A stretch of 64,000 nt of DNA, from contig WFTT01000092.1 in NCBI GenBank assembly GCA_015485335.1, positions 1 through 64,000 on the forward strand. Reading direction: 5' to 3'. Within the stretch, counting starts at the first letter, position 1. Each line of letters starts with the position of its first letter. This document shows, piece after piece, positions 19,531 through 28,393 of this stretch. The notes below the pieces were generated by a model. That model searched no databases and was not told the DNA's origin. It saw only the letters and a list, made by a program, of their open reading frames with translations. The DNA is from Robiginitomaculum sp. GTDB lineage: Bacteria; Pseudomonadota; Alphaproteobacteria; Caulobacterales; Maricaulaceae. The position numbers were made by a program, and so were the translations under genes.

Positions 19531-20892
19531 ATGGCCACCAAAGATACAAATAACGGCGAACGCTTTACCGGACACGGATCCGAATGGCGCGATTCAGATC
19601 TCTCCAAAGAGGACGCTCTGGTTGCGACGGCGTGGATCGAACAAAAGATCAATAAGCGCTCAATGCTGACCAACAAGGATCGCGTTCACGATATTCGCGA
19701 TGTCATGTGGCAGCTGGAAAAAGACGGTGAAATTCTGGTGCACCGCATTCATGACGAGCACGAGCCGGTTATGGCCAAAACGCTCTATGGTTGGGACAAG
19801 AAAATTCCCACCAATCAGCTTTGGCACCATAAATCCTGTGGCCAGTGTGGCAACATTCCCGGGTATCCGGCATCGCTTTTGTGGCTGATGAACAAGATGG
19901 ACATCCGTTATCTGGACGAAACTGACCAGACGTCTTGTACGGCATGGAATTATCACGGCTCAGGCATCGGTAATATCGAAAGTCTGGCGGCTGTATTCTT
20001 GCGTAATTTCCACCAGGCCTATGTTTCGGCCAAGGCTGAAGGCAAGCCTGAGGGATATTACTATCCACTGGTCCATTGCGGCACGTCATTTGGGAATTAC
20101 AAGGAAGTGCGCGAATATCTGCTACTGTCGGCGGAATTGCGGGAACGGGTCAAAAAAATCCTGGGCAAGCTGGACCGCCTGATTGATGGCAAATTGCTGA
20201 TCCCTGAAGAAGTGGTGCATTATTCCGAATGGACCCACGTGATGCGTCATCGCATCAAAGAGCATCAGGTGATTGATTGTTCTAATATTCGCGCCACCAT
20301 TCACCCGGCCTGCCATGTATATAAAATGGTGCCCCAAGACGTTATTTATGATGATGACGTACTGAACGGTGACCGGGTGGCGGTGTCCACCGGCATTATC
20401 GAGGCCCTGGGCGCCCAGGCGATTGATTATTCAACCTGGTATGATTGCTGTGGGTTTGGCTTTCGCCACATTATTTCGGAACGTGAATTTACCCGTTCCT
20501 TCTCCATTGACCGCAAGATCAAAGTGGCCGTCGAAGAGGCCAATTCTGATGTGATGATTGGTCATGATACGGGCTGTATCACCACGCTGGACAAGAACCA
20601 GTGGATTGGTCAGGCCGATGGCAAAAATTATGACTTGCCGGTGATTGCCGATGTGCAATTTGCGGCACTGGTATGCGGCGCACATCCCTATAAAGTTGTT
20701 CAATCGCATTGGCATGCCTCTTCTACCGAAAAACTGTTTGAAAAACTTGGTATCGACTGGCAGGCCAAAAAGGCCGAATTCGAAGGCTATCTGAAGCAGA
20801 TCGAAGCCGGCGGTGAACAGGAAAATCTATACGACCCACGTCGGCGCATTACCGGCGGGCCTGGCTTTAAGAAACAAGAGCAAATCACATGA
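19531..20892 (+). CDS. hdrB1: sHdr heterodisulfide-reductase-like subunit B1
   Basis: HKSCGQCGNIPGYPAS, ATIHPACHVYKMVPQD, YDCCGFGFRHIISERE, GHDTGCITTLDKNQW; located between hdrC and hdrA. Confidence 0.87.
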   Translation: MATKDTNNGERFTGHGSEWRDSDLSKEDALVATAWIEQKINKRSMLTNKDRVHDIRDVMWQLEKDGEILVHRIHDEHEPVMAKTLYGWDKKIPTNQLWHHKSCGQCGNIPGYPASLLWLMNKMDIRYLDETDQTSCTAWNYHGSGIGNIESLAAVFLRNFHQAYVSAKAEGKPEGYYYPLVHCGTSFGNYKEVREYLLLSAELRERVKKILGKLDRLIDGKLLIPEEVVHYSEWTHVMRHRIKEHQVIDCSNIRATIHPACHVYKMVPQDVIYDDDVLNGDRVAVSTGIIEALGAQAIDYSTWYDCCGFGFRHIISEREFTRSFSIDRKIKVAVEEANSDVMIGHDTGCITTLDKNQWIGQADGKNYDLPVIADVQFAALVCGAHPYKVVQSHWHASSTEKLFEKLGIDWQAKKAEFEGYLKQIEAGGEQENLYDPRRRITGGPGFKKQEQIT

Positions 20893-21941
20893 GCACTAAA
20901 CCGATCCTGATTGTAGGTGGTGGCCCGGCCGGGCTGGCGGCTGCACATTCACTGGCCAGTGTGGGTCAGAAATGCATTATCGTTGAGAAAAAAGACAGCC
21001 TGGGCGGCACGCCAATTCATTCTGGCTATGCCAAGCTGGTGCCGTCGGGTGAATGGGCCAAAGATGCCATTGGCGGCATGGTTGACCGGGTGACCGGCAA
21101 CAAGCTGATCACGGTAAAAACCGGCACCACCGTCAAAGAATTTTCCGGCAAGCCCGGCAATTTTTCGGTGAAATATTCCGAAGGCAAAGGTAATAGCGTT
21201 GCGGCCGCGGTGCTGTGCACCGGCTTTACCCATTTTGACAGTATCAATAAGCCCGAATGGGGTTTTGGCACCTATCCTGATGTAGTGACCACCACTCAGG
21301 TGGAACAGATGATCTCATCGGGGCAGGGCGTGCGTCGTCCTTCCAATGGCGAAAAGCCAAAACGGGTGGCCATTTTGCTTTGCGTTGGATCCCGTGACCG
21401 TCAAATCGGCCGCGAGTGGTGCTCTAAAATCTGTTGTTCGGTTTCGGCCAACCTGGCTATGGAAATTCGCGAAGAGCTGCCTGATTGCCATGTCTATGTT
21501 TATTATATGGACATTCGCACCTTTGGTCTTCTGGAAACCAAATATTACTGGAAAAGCCAGGAAGAGTTCAAAGTCAAATATATCAAGGCTCGTATTGCTG
21601 AGGTGACTTCAGATGGCGACAAAGTGATTGTCAAAGGCGAAGACACCTTGGTCAAACGCCCGATTACCATTCCGTTTGATATGGTGGTGCACGCCGTTGG
21701 GATGGATCCTAATGTGGATAACATGCTGCTTTCATCAATTTTTGACGTCAATTTGGAACCCAACGGCTTTATCGATCGTGCCTCATCATATGGTGGCATG
21801 GGGGCCAGCTCCAGAGAAGGCGTGTTTGTTGCTGGCTCTGCGACCGGACCGGAAACCATTGATGACTCCATTGCCCAGGGGCAGGCCGCCGCATTTAGTG
21901 CGCTGGCGATTGCCAATGGCCAGATGGCAGCGGCGGAGTAA
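20889..21941 (+). CDS. hdrA: sHdr heterodisulfide-reductase-like subunit A (FAD/FeS)
   Basis: PILIVGGGPAGLAAAHSLASVGQKCIIVEKKDSLGG; CVGSRDRQIGREWCSKICCSVSANLAMEI; VFVAGSATGPETIDDSIAQGQAAA. Confidence 0.9.
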   Translation: MSTKPILIVGGGPAGLAAAHSLASVGQKCIIVEKKDSLGGTPIHSGYAKLVPSGEWAKDAIGGMVDRVTGNKLITVKTGTTVKEFSGKPGNFSVKYSEGKGNSVAAAVLCTGFTHFDSINKPEWGFGTYPDVVTTTQVEQMISSGQGVRRPSNGEKPKRVAILLCVGSRDRQIGREWCSKICCSVSANLAMEIREELPDCHVYVYYMDIRTFGLLETKYYWKSQEEFKVKYIKARIAEVTSDGDKVIVKGEDTLVKRPITIPFDMVVHAVGMDPNVDNMLLSSIFDVNLEPNGFIDRASSYGGMGASSREGVFVAGSATGPETIDDSIAQGQAAAFSALAIANGQMAAAE

Positions 21942-21947
21942 GGTCTG

Positions 21948-22826
21948 GTGTTATCCTTTTTGAACAGATCAAAAAAGGATGCCGCTTTGGCGGTGGGCGA
22001 AGCGCGCCCAGAATTGCACCTGTCCGGCCCTATTTTACAGCAAGCCTTGCAACAGGCCATCGCAGGGTGTGAACCCATGGGCGGGATAGAGCGTTATATC
22101 GAAGCCCTGAAGCTGAAAAGCACACTGTTTAAAGAAGCACTTTTGGATAATGCCCATGAAACCATGACGGCCGAAACCTTTAGCGGCCTGTGTGTGTTCA
22201 TGTCGACGGTTCGACGCCGTGTGGCCCCTTATCTGGAAGCGGATAAATTTGCAGTCTTGCGAACCGCGGTTGGCAAGTTGCTTGAGGGGCGCGAGGATAC
22301 CTCGACCGCCGATGCGCGTATTGAAGCATTCTGCCAGACTTTTCCAGCGGATAAAAAACACCGCTGGGTACGTGATCTGGCGGCCGAAATTTTGCATAAT
22401 GTGGACCCGGAACGTTATCCATTAATGACCCGCTGGATGTGGGACGTTAACGCCAATACCGGCTTTTTGCGCGAAGTGTGGTTTGATGATCAGATCGATC
22501 ATATCACCCTGGATGTGCCCGACACCTATCTGACCTTTATTACGCTTCGAGAAGAGCTCAGCCAGTATCTGACAGAAAATGGTATTTTCCGCGATGTGTT
22601 GAACTATATCGATCTTCTGTGCGCGCAAATCTATGCCGATTATATTTGTGCTCAGGGTGGGTCGTATTTGCGTACTGACTTTGCCTCGCCGCAGGACCCC
22701 ATGGAATACACCCGCCGCCTTCTGGGGCTGGATGGGATTAAACCCAAAACCAATAAAACCCGGCTGAAATCCATTGATGGCACGGCTTTCGTGCTGGAAG
22801 ACGCCAACCTTCTTGAACAAAACTGA
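21948..22826 (+). CDS. Conserved hypothetical protein between hdrA and hdrC2 of the sHdr cluster (GTG start)
   Basis: Position matches the Hyp gene of the shdrC1B1A-hyp-C2B2 order; in frame from the GTG at 21948. Confidence 0.75.
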   Translation: MLSFLNRSKKDAALAVGEARPELHLSGPILQQALQQAIAGCEPMGGIERYIEALKLKSTLFKEALLDNAHETMTAETFSGLCVFMSTVRRRVAPYLEADKFAVLRTAVGKLLEGREDTSTADARIEAFCQTFPADKKHRWVRDLAAEILHNVDPERYPLMTRWMWDVNANTGFLREVWFDDQIDHITLDVPDTYLTFITLREELSQYLTENGIFRDVLNYIDLLCAQIYADYICAQGGSYLRTDFASPQDPMEYTRRLLGLDGIKPKTNKTRLKSIDGTAFVLEDANLLEQN

Positions 22827-22834
22827 GTGAACCT

Positions 22835-23575
22835 ATGGCCATTCATGAAAAACACCTGATCCGCCCGGAAAACATTAAAACCCACGATAAGCTGGTTATC
22901 GATGGGGTGGATGTTTCCGGCCATTGGAGCACGTTTATCGAAACCCGGGTGGTCACCGATTATAACGAGCAGTTACAGGAAGAAATTGCGGCTTTGCCCG
23001 GGGGTGAATATATCCACCGCTGCTGGCAATGTGGATCATGCACCAATTCGTGCACGGTCAATGCCATTAATCCAGACTTTAACCCGCGTTACTGGATTTA
23101 CCTAATCCGTATGGGCATGGAATCGGAATTGTTGCGGGACAAGGAAATCATCTGGCAATGCGTTTCCTGCAATAAATGCACCTATGCCTGCCCTCGTGAT
23201 GTGGTGCCCGAAGGGGTGATGAAAGCCACCGCGCACTGGCTGGAAATGAAAGGGCATACGGAAACAACACCATCCACGATTTTTGATGAGGAATTCACCC
23301 GCCAGGTGGTGGAAACCGGAAAGATCGAAGATGGTCGGATTCTGAAAAACTTCCTGTTGAACTCAAAGCAGCCGCTGATACAGGACTGGCTGATTGAGAT
23401 GGTGAAGAAAATGATCACCAATCTGCCGATCAAATATCTGTTTGGTATGGGGTGGGCCACCCTCTTTCAGCCCAAGACCAAAGGCTGGGGCAAAGCCCGT
23501 GCCGCCATTGAAGAACATATCGCCGAGGAGAAGGCTGCTGAACGCGCCGCCCTTGGCCTGGACCCCATTAAATAA
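22835..23575 (+). CDS. hdrC2: sHdr heterodisulfide-reductase-like subunit C2
   Basis: CWQCGSCTNSCTVNAINPDFNPRYW and CVSCNKCTYACPRDVVPEGV. Confidence 0.88.
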   Translation: MAIHEKHLIRPENIKTHDKLVIDGVDVSGHWSTFIETRVVTDYNEQLQEEIAALPGGEYIHRCWQCGSCTNSCTVNAINPDFNPRYWIYLIRMGMESELLRDKEIIWQCVSCNKCTYACPRDVVPEGVMKATAHWLEMKGHTETTPSTIFDEEFTRQVVETGKIEDGRILKNFLLNSKQPLIQDWLIEMVKKMITNLPIKYLFGMGWATLFQPKTKGWGKARAAIEEHIAEEKAAERAALGLDPIK

Positions 23576-23586
23576 AGGATAAACCG

Positions 23587-24522
23587 ATGTCCGATCGCAA
23601 AGAAAAATATAAAAAAGTCGCGTATTATCATGGCTGTGCGCTGGAAGGCACGGCACAGCCCTATAATACCTCGACCCGGGCCATTGCCAAAAAACTGGAT
23701 CTGGAACTGGTTGATATCGAAAACTGGAATTGCTGTGGAGCGATGGAGGTCAAGAATGTTGACCCGGAAATCCAGACCTATCTGTCCTCGCGAGTGATGT
23801 CTCTGGCTCATAATAATATGGGACAGGATGTGGTGATGGCACCGTGTAATGGCTGTTATCACAACCTCAAAAAGGCTGAATATGATATCGCCCATAAAGA
23901 AAAATCCCGCGAAGTCGTCGAGAAAATTTCTGCCAAAGCAGACCATCCAGCCTATGAAGCCGGGCAAGTGGAAACCATCCATGCCTTGGACTGGATCAAG
24001 TTTGGCTATGGCGAAGAAGAGTTGAAAGCCAAAATCAAAGGCGGTCTTAAAGGGCTTAAAGTTGCCAATTATTATGGCTGTATGTATACGCGACCGCGCC
24101 ATATTTTTCCCGAAAAAGATCAGGGTGGCGATAGCGAAAGCACGTCAAAGCCACATTATATGGATGACCTTTTGGAAATTGCGGGGGCCGTTAATGTGGA
24201 ATTTCCGCTGAAAACCGCCTGTTGTGGCGGCGCCCATACTCTGTCTGACAGTGACACCTCGACCAAGTTGGTGCTGAACATCCTGCAGGCAGCCGAAGCC
24301 GCCGGGGCCGATGTGATCGCCACGGAATGCCCGACCTGTCATTCTGGTCTGGAAATGCACCAGATTCGCGCCCTCAAGCGTATGTCCGCCGAGACGAATG
24401 TGAAGATCATTTATTTTACGCAATTGCTGGGTCTGGCCATGGGGCTTAGCCCGCGCAAAGTCGGCATTCATGAGAATGTTTCCAATGCCATTCCCATGCT
24501 GAAGGAAATGAAAATCGCATGA
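23587..24522 (+). CDS. hdrB2: sHdr heterodisulfide-reductase-like subunit B2
   Basis: CCG-type motifs NWNCCGAMEVKNVDPE, MAPCNGCYHNLKKAE, ANYYGCMYTRP, TACCGGAHTLSDS, ATECPTCHSGLEMHQ. Confidence 0.9.
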   Translation: MSDRKEKYKKVAYYHGCALEGTAQPYNTSTRAIAKKLDLELVDIENWNCCGAMEVKNVDPEIQTYLSSRVMSLAHNNMGQDVVMAPCNGCYHNLKKAEYDIAHKEKSREVVEKISAKADHPAYEAGQVETIHALDWIKFGYGEEELKAKIKGGLKGLKVANYYGCMYTRPRHIFPEKDQGGDSESTSKPHYMDDLLEIAGAVNVEFPLKTACCGGAHTLSDSDTSTKLVLNILQAAEAAGADVIATECPTCHSGLEMHQIRALKRMSAETNVKIIYFTQLLGLAMGLSPRKVGIHENVSNAIPMLKEMKIA

Positions 24523-24935
24523 GGAGTGTTGCCGACATAGGCAAGGCTCTGGATGCTCCTTTGCCCGAAGGAGATCCGGCGGCAGCAGCCCTTTTCTTGC
24601 TTAATTCCGGTGAAGAGATTTTGGAGCATTGGCTGAGTGCTCATGACAAGATACCTACGGATGAGCTGAAAGAAGGGTTTCGGATTTTGGCTCTGCACAG
24701 GCAGGGCGCCAAGGGCGATCCCAGTTTTAATGCCTGCCGCGAAACTGCCCGAGAACTGGTTTATCACTATAACCTGATTGTGCTGAACCCGGATCATGAA
24801 GACACGCCCAATCGTCTTGCCATGATGCGCCTGGTGGCCAATCATCTTTATCTGTTTGTCAGCGGTAAAATGGAAGTGGCAGGACTTGGAGAGTTTTGTT
24901 GCTCTTCCAAACCGATCCGGTTAAATTCCGTATAG
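24519..24935 (+). CDS. Uncharacterised 138-aa protein between hdrB2 and lbpA
   Basis: ATGA overlap with hdrB2; no motif recognised; C-terminus ends GEFCCSSKPIRLNSV. Confidence 0.7.
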   Translation: MRSVADIGKALDAPLPEGDPAAAALFLLNSGEEILEHWLSAHDKIPTDELKEGFRILALHRQGAKGDPSFNACRETARELVYHYNLIVLNPDHEDTPNRLAMMRLVANHLYLFVSGKMEVAGLGEFCCSSKPIRLNSV

Positions 24936-24960
24936 AGAGTAAGATAAAAGGATTCTTATC

Positions 24961-25398
24961 ATGCCAGACGTTCGCGGTTGTCATTTCCCCGAAGACCTTC
25001 TTTATGATGTGGAAAACCACATTTGGGTAAAAGAAGAAGGCGGTGGTAAAATCAGGCTGGGCATGACCTCGGTGGCTACGGCCATGGCAGGCCAGTTGGT
25101 TGCTTTTACGCCTAAAAAAGTTGGCCGCAAGGTCAAGGCCGGGCGTTCTTGCGCCACCGTAGAATCCGGTAAATGGGTTGGCCCGGCCAAATCACTGGCG
25201 GGGGGAGAGGTTCTGGCCTCCAACGATGCCCTGGTTGCCAATCCCAGCCTGGCGAATGAAGATCCCTATGCAAACTGGATGGTCGAAATTCAGGCGGATG
25301 ACTGGGACGATATCAAAGGCAATTACGTTTCTGGTGCTGATGTTGCCGGGCCTTATGAAGCAAAAATGGAAGCCGACGGTTTCGCCGGCTGCGAATAA
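24961..25398 (+). CDS. lbpA: Lipoate-binding protein LbpA (GcvH-like)
   Basis: GcvH-like fold LYDVENHIWVKEEGGGKIRLGMTSVATAMAGQLVAFTPKKVGRKVKAGRSCATVESGKWVGPAK; K71 in VESGK is the expected lipoylated lysine; DPYANWMVEIQ C-terminal motif. Confidence 0.9.
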   Translation: MPDVRGCHFPEDLLYDVENHIWVKEEGGGKIRLGMTSVATAMAGQLVAFTPKKVGRKVKAGRSCATVESGKWVGPAKSLAGGEVLASNDALVANPSLANEDPYANWMVEIQADDWDDIKGNYVSGADVAGPYEAKMEADGFAGCE

Positions 25399-25561
25399 AT
25401 ACATTTGCGCTCATTTTGTGATCGCTGATTTCAACCTAACCAGGCCGTCCGACAATTCTGCGCCAATTAATTTATCAATGTGATAAATTTTGAACTGTTC
25501 GATATAGTGATCCAGATTGTTTGCCGGATTTATGGCCTTCCACCGATTGAATGCCATCATA

Positions 25562-26715
25562 TTAGTCGCGGTTGATACCAAAGACGTAGGCCGAACCCGA
25601 TTCGTTGCCTTTGTCGTCATTTCGAGTGGCCCCGACCAGTGCGGTGTCGCCGAAGATCGCAACGCTCCAACCGAAGACATCATCAGCCGCGCCATCGGCA
25701 GCGGTAAGCTTGGCCTGATGGCTCCAGATATTACCGGAGCGTGTGAATACATAGGCTGAACCGGAATTGTCGCCCTTATTGTCTTGAAACATGGCGCCAA
25801 TCAATGCGGTGTCACCGTCAAGGGCAACGCTGCGGCCAAACCTGTCATCCTCTGCACCGTCATGGGCAGTGAGCTTGGCTTGCTGGCGCCAGGTTGTCCC
25901 GGTGCGGATGAATACATAGGCCGAACCTGCATCTATGCCCATTACGTCGTCGTCGTCTCTGCGGGCCGAAATTAAGGCGGTATCACCAGACAGGGCGACC
26001 CTAACGCCGAAGATATCAGTCTCCGCGCCATCCGCGGCGGTAAGTTTGGCCTGCTGGCTCCAACTGCTTCCAGAGCGGGTGTAGACATACACCGCGCCCG
26101 CATTAAGGGCTTTTTCATCATTCAGATCAGCTCCGACCACAATGGTGTCACCAGAAAGCGCGACACTGATGCCGAACACGTCGCCCTGTGCGCCATCGGC
26201 GGCTGTAAGCTTGGCCTGCTGTTTCCAAACCGTCCCGGACCACGTGAACACGTAGACCGAGCCAGAGTCATCGCCCTGGTCGCCATCATGTGGTGCCCCA
26301 ATGACGAGGGTGTCGCCGGAGAGCGCAATGCTCTGACCGAAGGCGTCGCCATGTGAGCCATCCGCAGCAGTAAGTTTGGCCTGCTGGTTCCAATCGCCCC
26401 CGGAGCGGGTGAAAACATAGGCAGATCCAGAATTATCGCCCTTATCGTCATCGCGCATGGCGCCAATCACAGCGGTATCGCCGAAAAGCGCAACATTGCC
26501 ACCAAATGTATCGTTCGCCGCTCCGTCAAGGGCAGTGAGCTTGACCTGCTGGCGCCAGATATTACCGGAGCGGGTGAACACGTAGGCCGAACCCGCATCA
26601 ACACCCTTCACGTTGTCGTTTTTGAAGGCCCCAATCAGTGCGATATCGCCGAAGGTCGCCACACTGTAACCAAAGAAATCGCCCTGTGCGCCATCATCGG
26701 CCAGAAGTTTTACCT
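25562..26715 (-). repeat. Seven tandem coding repeats of roughly 160-170 bp (FG-GAP units)
   Basis: Recurrent gtgaacacgtaggccgaacc / gccatcggcggctgtaagcttggcctgctg / gccgaagatcgcaacgct-like blocks in the + strand text. Confidence 0.85.
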
Positions 26716-26824
26716 CCGCGGAGGGAATCGCCACACAAGCCGACAAAACAACCAATAACAGCGGGCCTGCAAAAGCGGGTATGTAACGTTTTCTATTCGA
26801 AGGCAGACTAAAAAAGGTTTTCAT
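25562..26824 (-). CDS. FG-GAP repeat lipoprotein, seven tandem repeats (predicted beta-propeller)
   Basis: Lipobox LLVVLSACVA; seven repeats of about 50-57 aa of the form AKLTAADGAxxDxFGxSVALSGDTALIGAxxDDxKGxxSGSAYVFTRSGxxWxQQ. Confidence 0.88.
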   Translation of the reverse strand: MKTFFSLPSNRKRYIPAFAGPLLLVVLSACVAIPSAEVKLLADDGAQGDFFGYSVATFGDIALIGAFKNDNVKGVDAGSAYVFTRSGNIWRQQVKLTALDGAANDTFGGNVALFGDTAVIGAMRDDDKGDNSGSAYVFTRSGGDWNQQAKLTAADGSHGDAFGQSIALSGDTLVIGAPHDGDQGDDSGSVYVFTWSGTVWKQQAKLTAADGAQGDVFGISVALSGDTIVVGADLNDEKALNAGAVYVYTRSGSSWSQQAKLTAADGAETDIFGVRVALSGDTALISARRDDDDVMGIDAGSAYVFIRTGTTWRQQAKLTAHDGAEDDRFGRSVALDGDTALIGAMFQDNKGDNSGSAYVFTRSGNIWSHQAKLTAADGAADDVFGWSVAIFGDTALVGATRNDDKGNESGSAYVFGINRD

Positions 26825-27217
26825 GTTCCTGTCCTCGTATGAGAAATTGAAGTGCCCCTAGAAAACTGGACGATCTACCAATATGTACCTGCACATAGAT
26901 TCAGAGGCCAGTTATGCCAAATGAAAGGTTCAAAGATAGACACTTTCTTTCTAAATACCACGACGTGCGATGCCAAATTAGAGAATTACATTACACTCCC
27001 AGCATAGCATACGTTTGTCGTCCCTAAATTTAACTCTCAGCTTACCCGATCAAGCGTCGTTGTGCTCGTACTCGATGTCACCCAACTCACCATCAAAATC
27101 CTCATCAGTGTGGTCGCCCCAATTAACTGGTCCTGCGCTTTTTTTATCGTGTCACACCTTTGCCAAACACCAAAATTATATCTATTGAATCTAGAAGGTG
27201 AGTCTAAGGGGACAGTG

Positions 27218-28393
27218 ATGGGTAAGCGTATTTGTGTGTTGGGCGGCGATGGTTTTTGTGGCTGGCCGACGGCGCTGCATCTTTCGAAGATGGGCCATGA
27301 GGTGGTTATTGTTGATAACCTGTCGCGGCGAAATATCGATAATGAATTGGAAGTTGGCTCGCTGACACCGATTTCTCACATGGGCGTTCGCCTGGCGGCC
27401 TGGGAAGAGATCAGTGGTAAAAAAATTCCGTTTTATAACTTCAATATCGCCAAGCATTATCACCGACTTTTATCGCTTTTCAGCGAGTTTAAGCCCGATA
27501 CGGTCATCCATTTTGCAGAGCAGCGCGCCGCCCCTTATTCGATGAAGTCCTCGTATCACAAGCGCTATACGGTTGATAATAATCTGAATGCCACCAACAA
27601 TATTCTGGCTGCTATTGTCGAAGCCAATGCATTGGATACACACATCATCCATCTGGGTACCATGGGGGTTTATGGCTATGGTACAGCAGGAATGAAAATT
27701 CCCGAAGGCTATCTGCAGATCAAGGTAGAAACCGACGAGGGGGAAAACCTTACCCAGGAAATTCTCTACCCGGCCAATCCGGGCAGTATTTATCACCTGA
27801 CCAAAACCCAGGATCAGTTGCTGTTTGCCTATTATAACAAGAATGATGGCATCAAGGTTACGGACCTTCACCAGGGTATTGTGTGGGGTACGCAAACCGA
27901 GGAAACCCGTCTGGACGAACGCCTGATTAATCGTTTCGACTATGATGGCGACTATGGCACCGTGCTGAACCGGTTTTTGATGCAGGCGGCGGTGAATTAT
28001 CCCCTGACGGTGCACGGCACCGGTGGGCAAACCCGTGCCTTTATCAATATTCAGGATACGGTGAAGTGTATCTTGCTGGCGGTGGAAAACCCGCCGCAGG
28101 CAGGCGAGCGTGTGCATATTATGAACCAGATGACCGAGACCCATCGGGTGCGTGATCTGGCACAAATGATCAGTGATCTGACTGGCGCGCAAATTGCCAA
28201 TGTGGATAATCCCCGTAACGAAGCGGCTGAAAACGAATTGCATGTCAAGAATGACAGCCTTTTGGGGCTGGGCCTAAACCCGATCACGCTGCAAAGCGGC
28301 CTGCTGCAGGAGATTACCGAAATCGCCCGTAAATATGCCGACCGGTGCGATCGTGAAAAAATCCCGTGTATTTCCTATTGGAAAACGAATTAA
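27218..28393 (+). CDS. sqdB: UDP-sulfoquinovose synthase (SqdB/SQD1-like)
   Basis: MGKRICVLGGDGFCGWPTALHLSKMGHEVVIVDNLSRRNIDNELEVGSLTPI, HFAEQRAAPYSMKS, HLGTMGVYGYG, YHLTKTQDQLLFAYYNKNDGIKVTDLHQGIVWGTQTEET; YxxxK SDR motif; start at ATG 27218. Confidence 0.9.
   Translation: MGKRICVLGGDGFCGWPTALHLSKMGHEVVIVDNLSRRNIDNELEVGSLTPISHMGVRLAAWEEISGKKIPFYNFNIAKHYHRLLSLFSEFKPDTVIHFAEQRAAPYSMKSSYHKRYTVDNNLNATNNILAAIVEANALDTHIIHLGTMGVYGYGTAGMKIPEGYLQIKVETDEGENLTQEILYPANPGSIYHLTKTQDQLLFAYYNKNDGIKVTDLHQGIVWGTQTEETRLDERLINRFDYDGDYGTVLNRFLMQAAVNYPLTVHGTGGQTRAFINIQDTVKCILLAVENPPQAGERVHIMNQMTETHRVRDLAQMISDLTGAQIANVDNPRNEAAENELHVKNDSLLGLGLNPITLQSGLLQEITEIARKYADRCDREKIPCISYWKTN

Noticed and set aside
25562-26715. 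Possible CRISPR or satellite array because of regular repeats
   Set aside because: Repeats are in-frame degenerate coding units of ~160-170 bp (FG-GAP), not short direct repeats with unique spacers.
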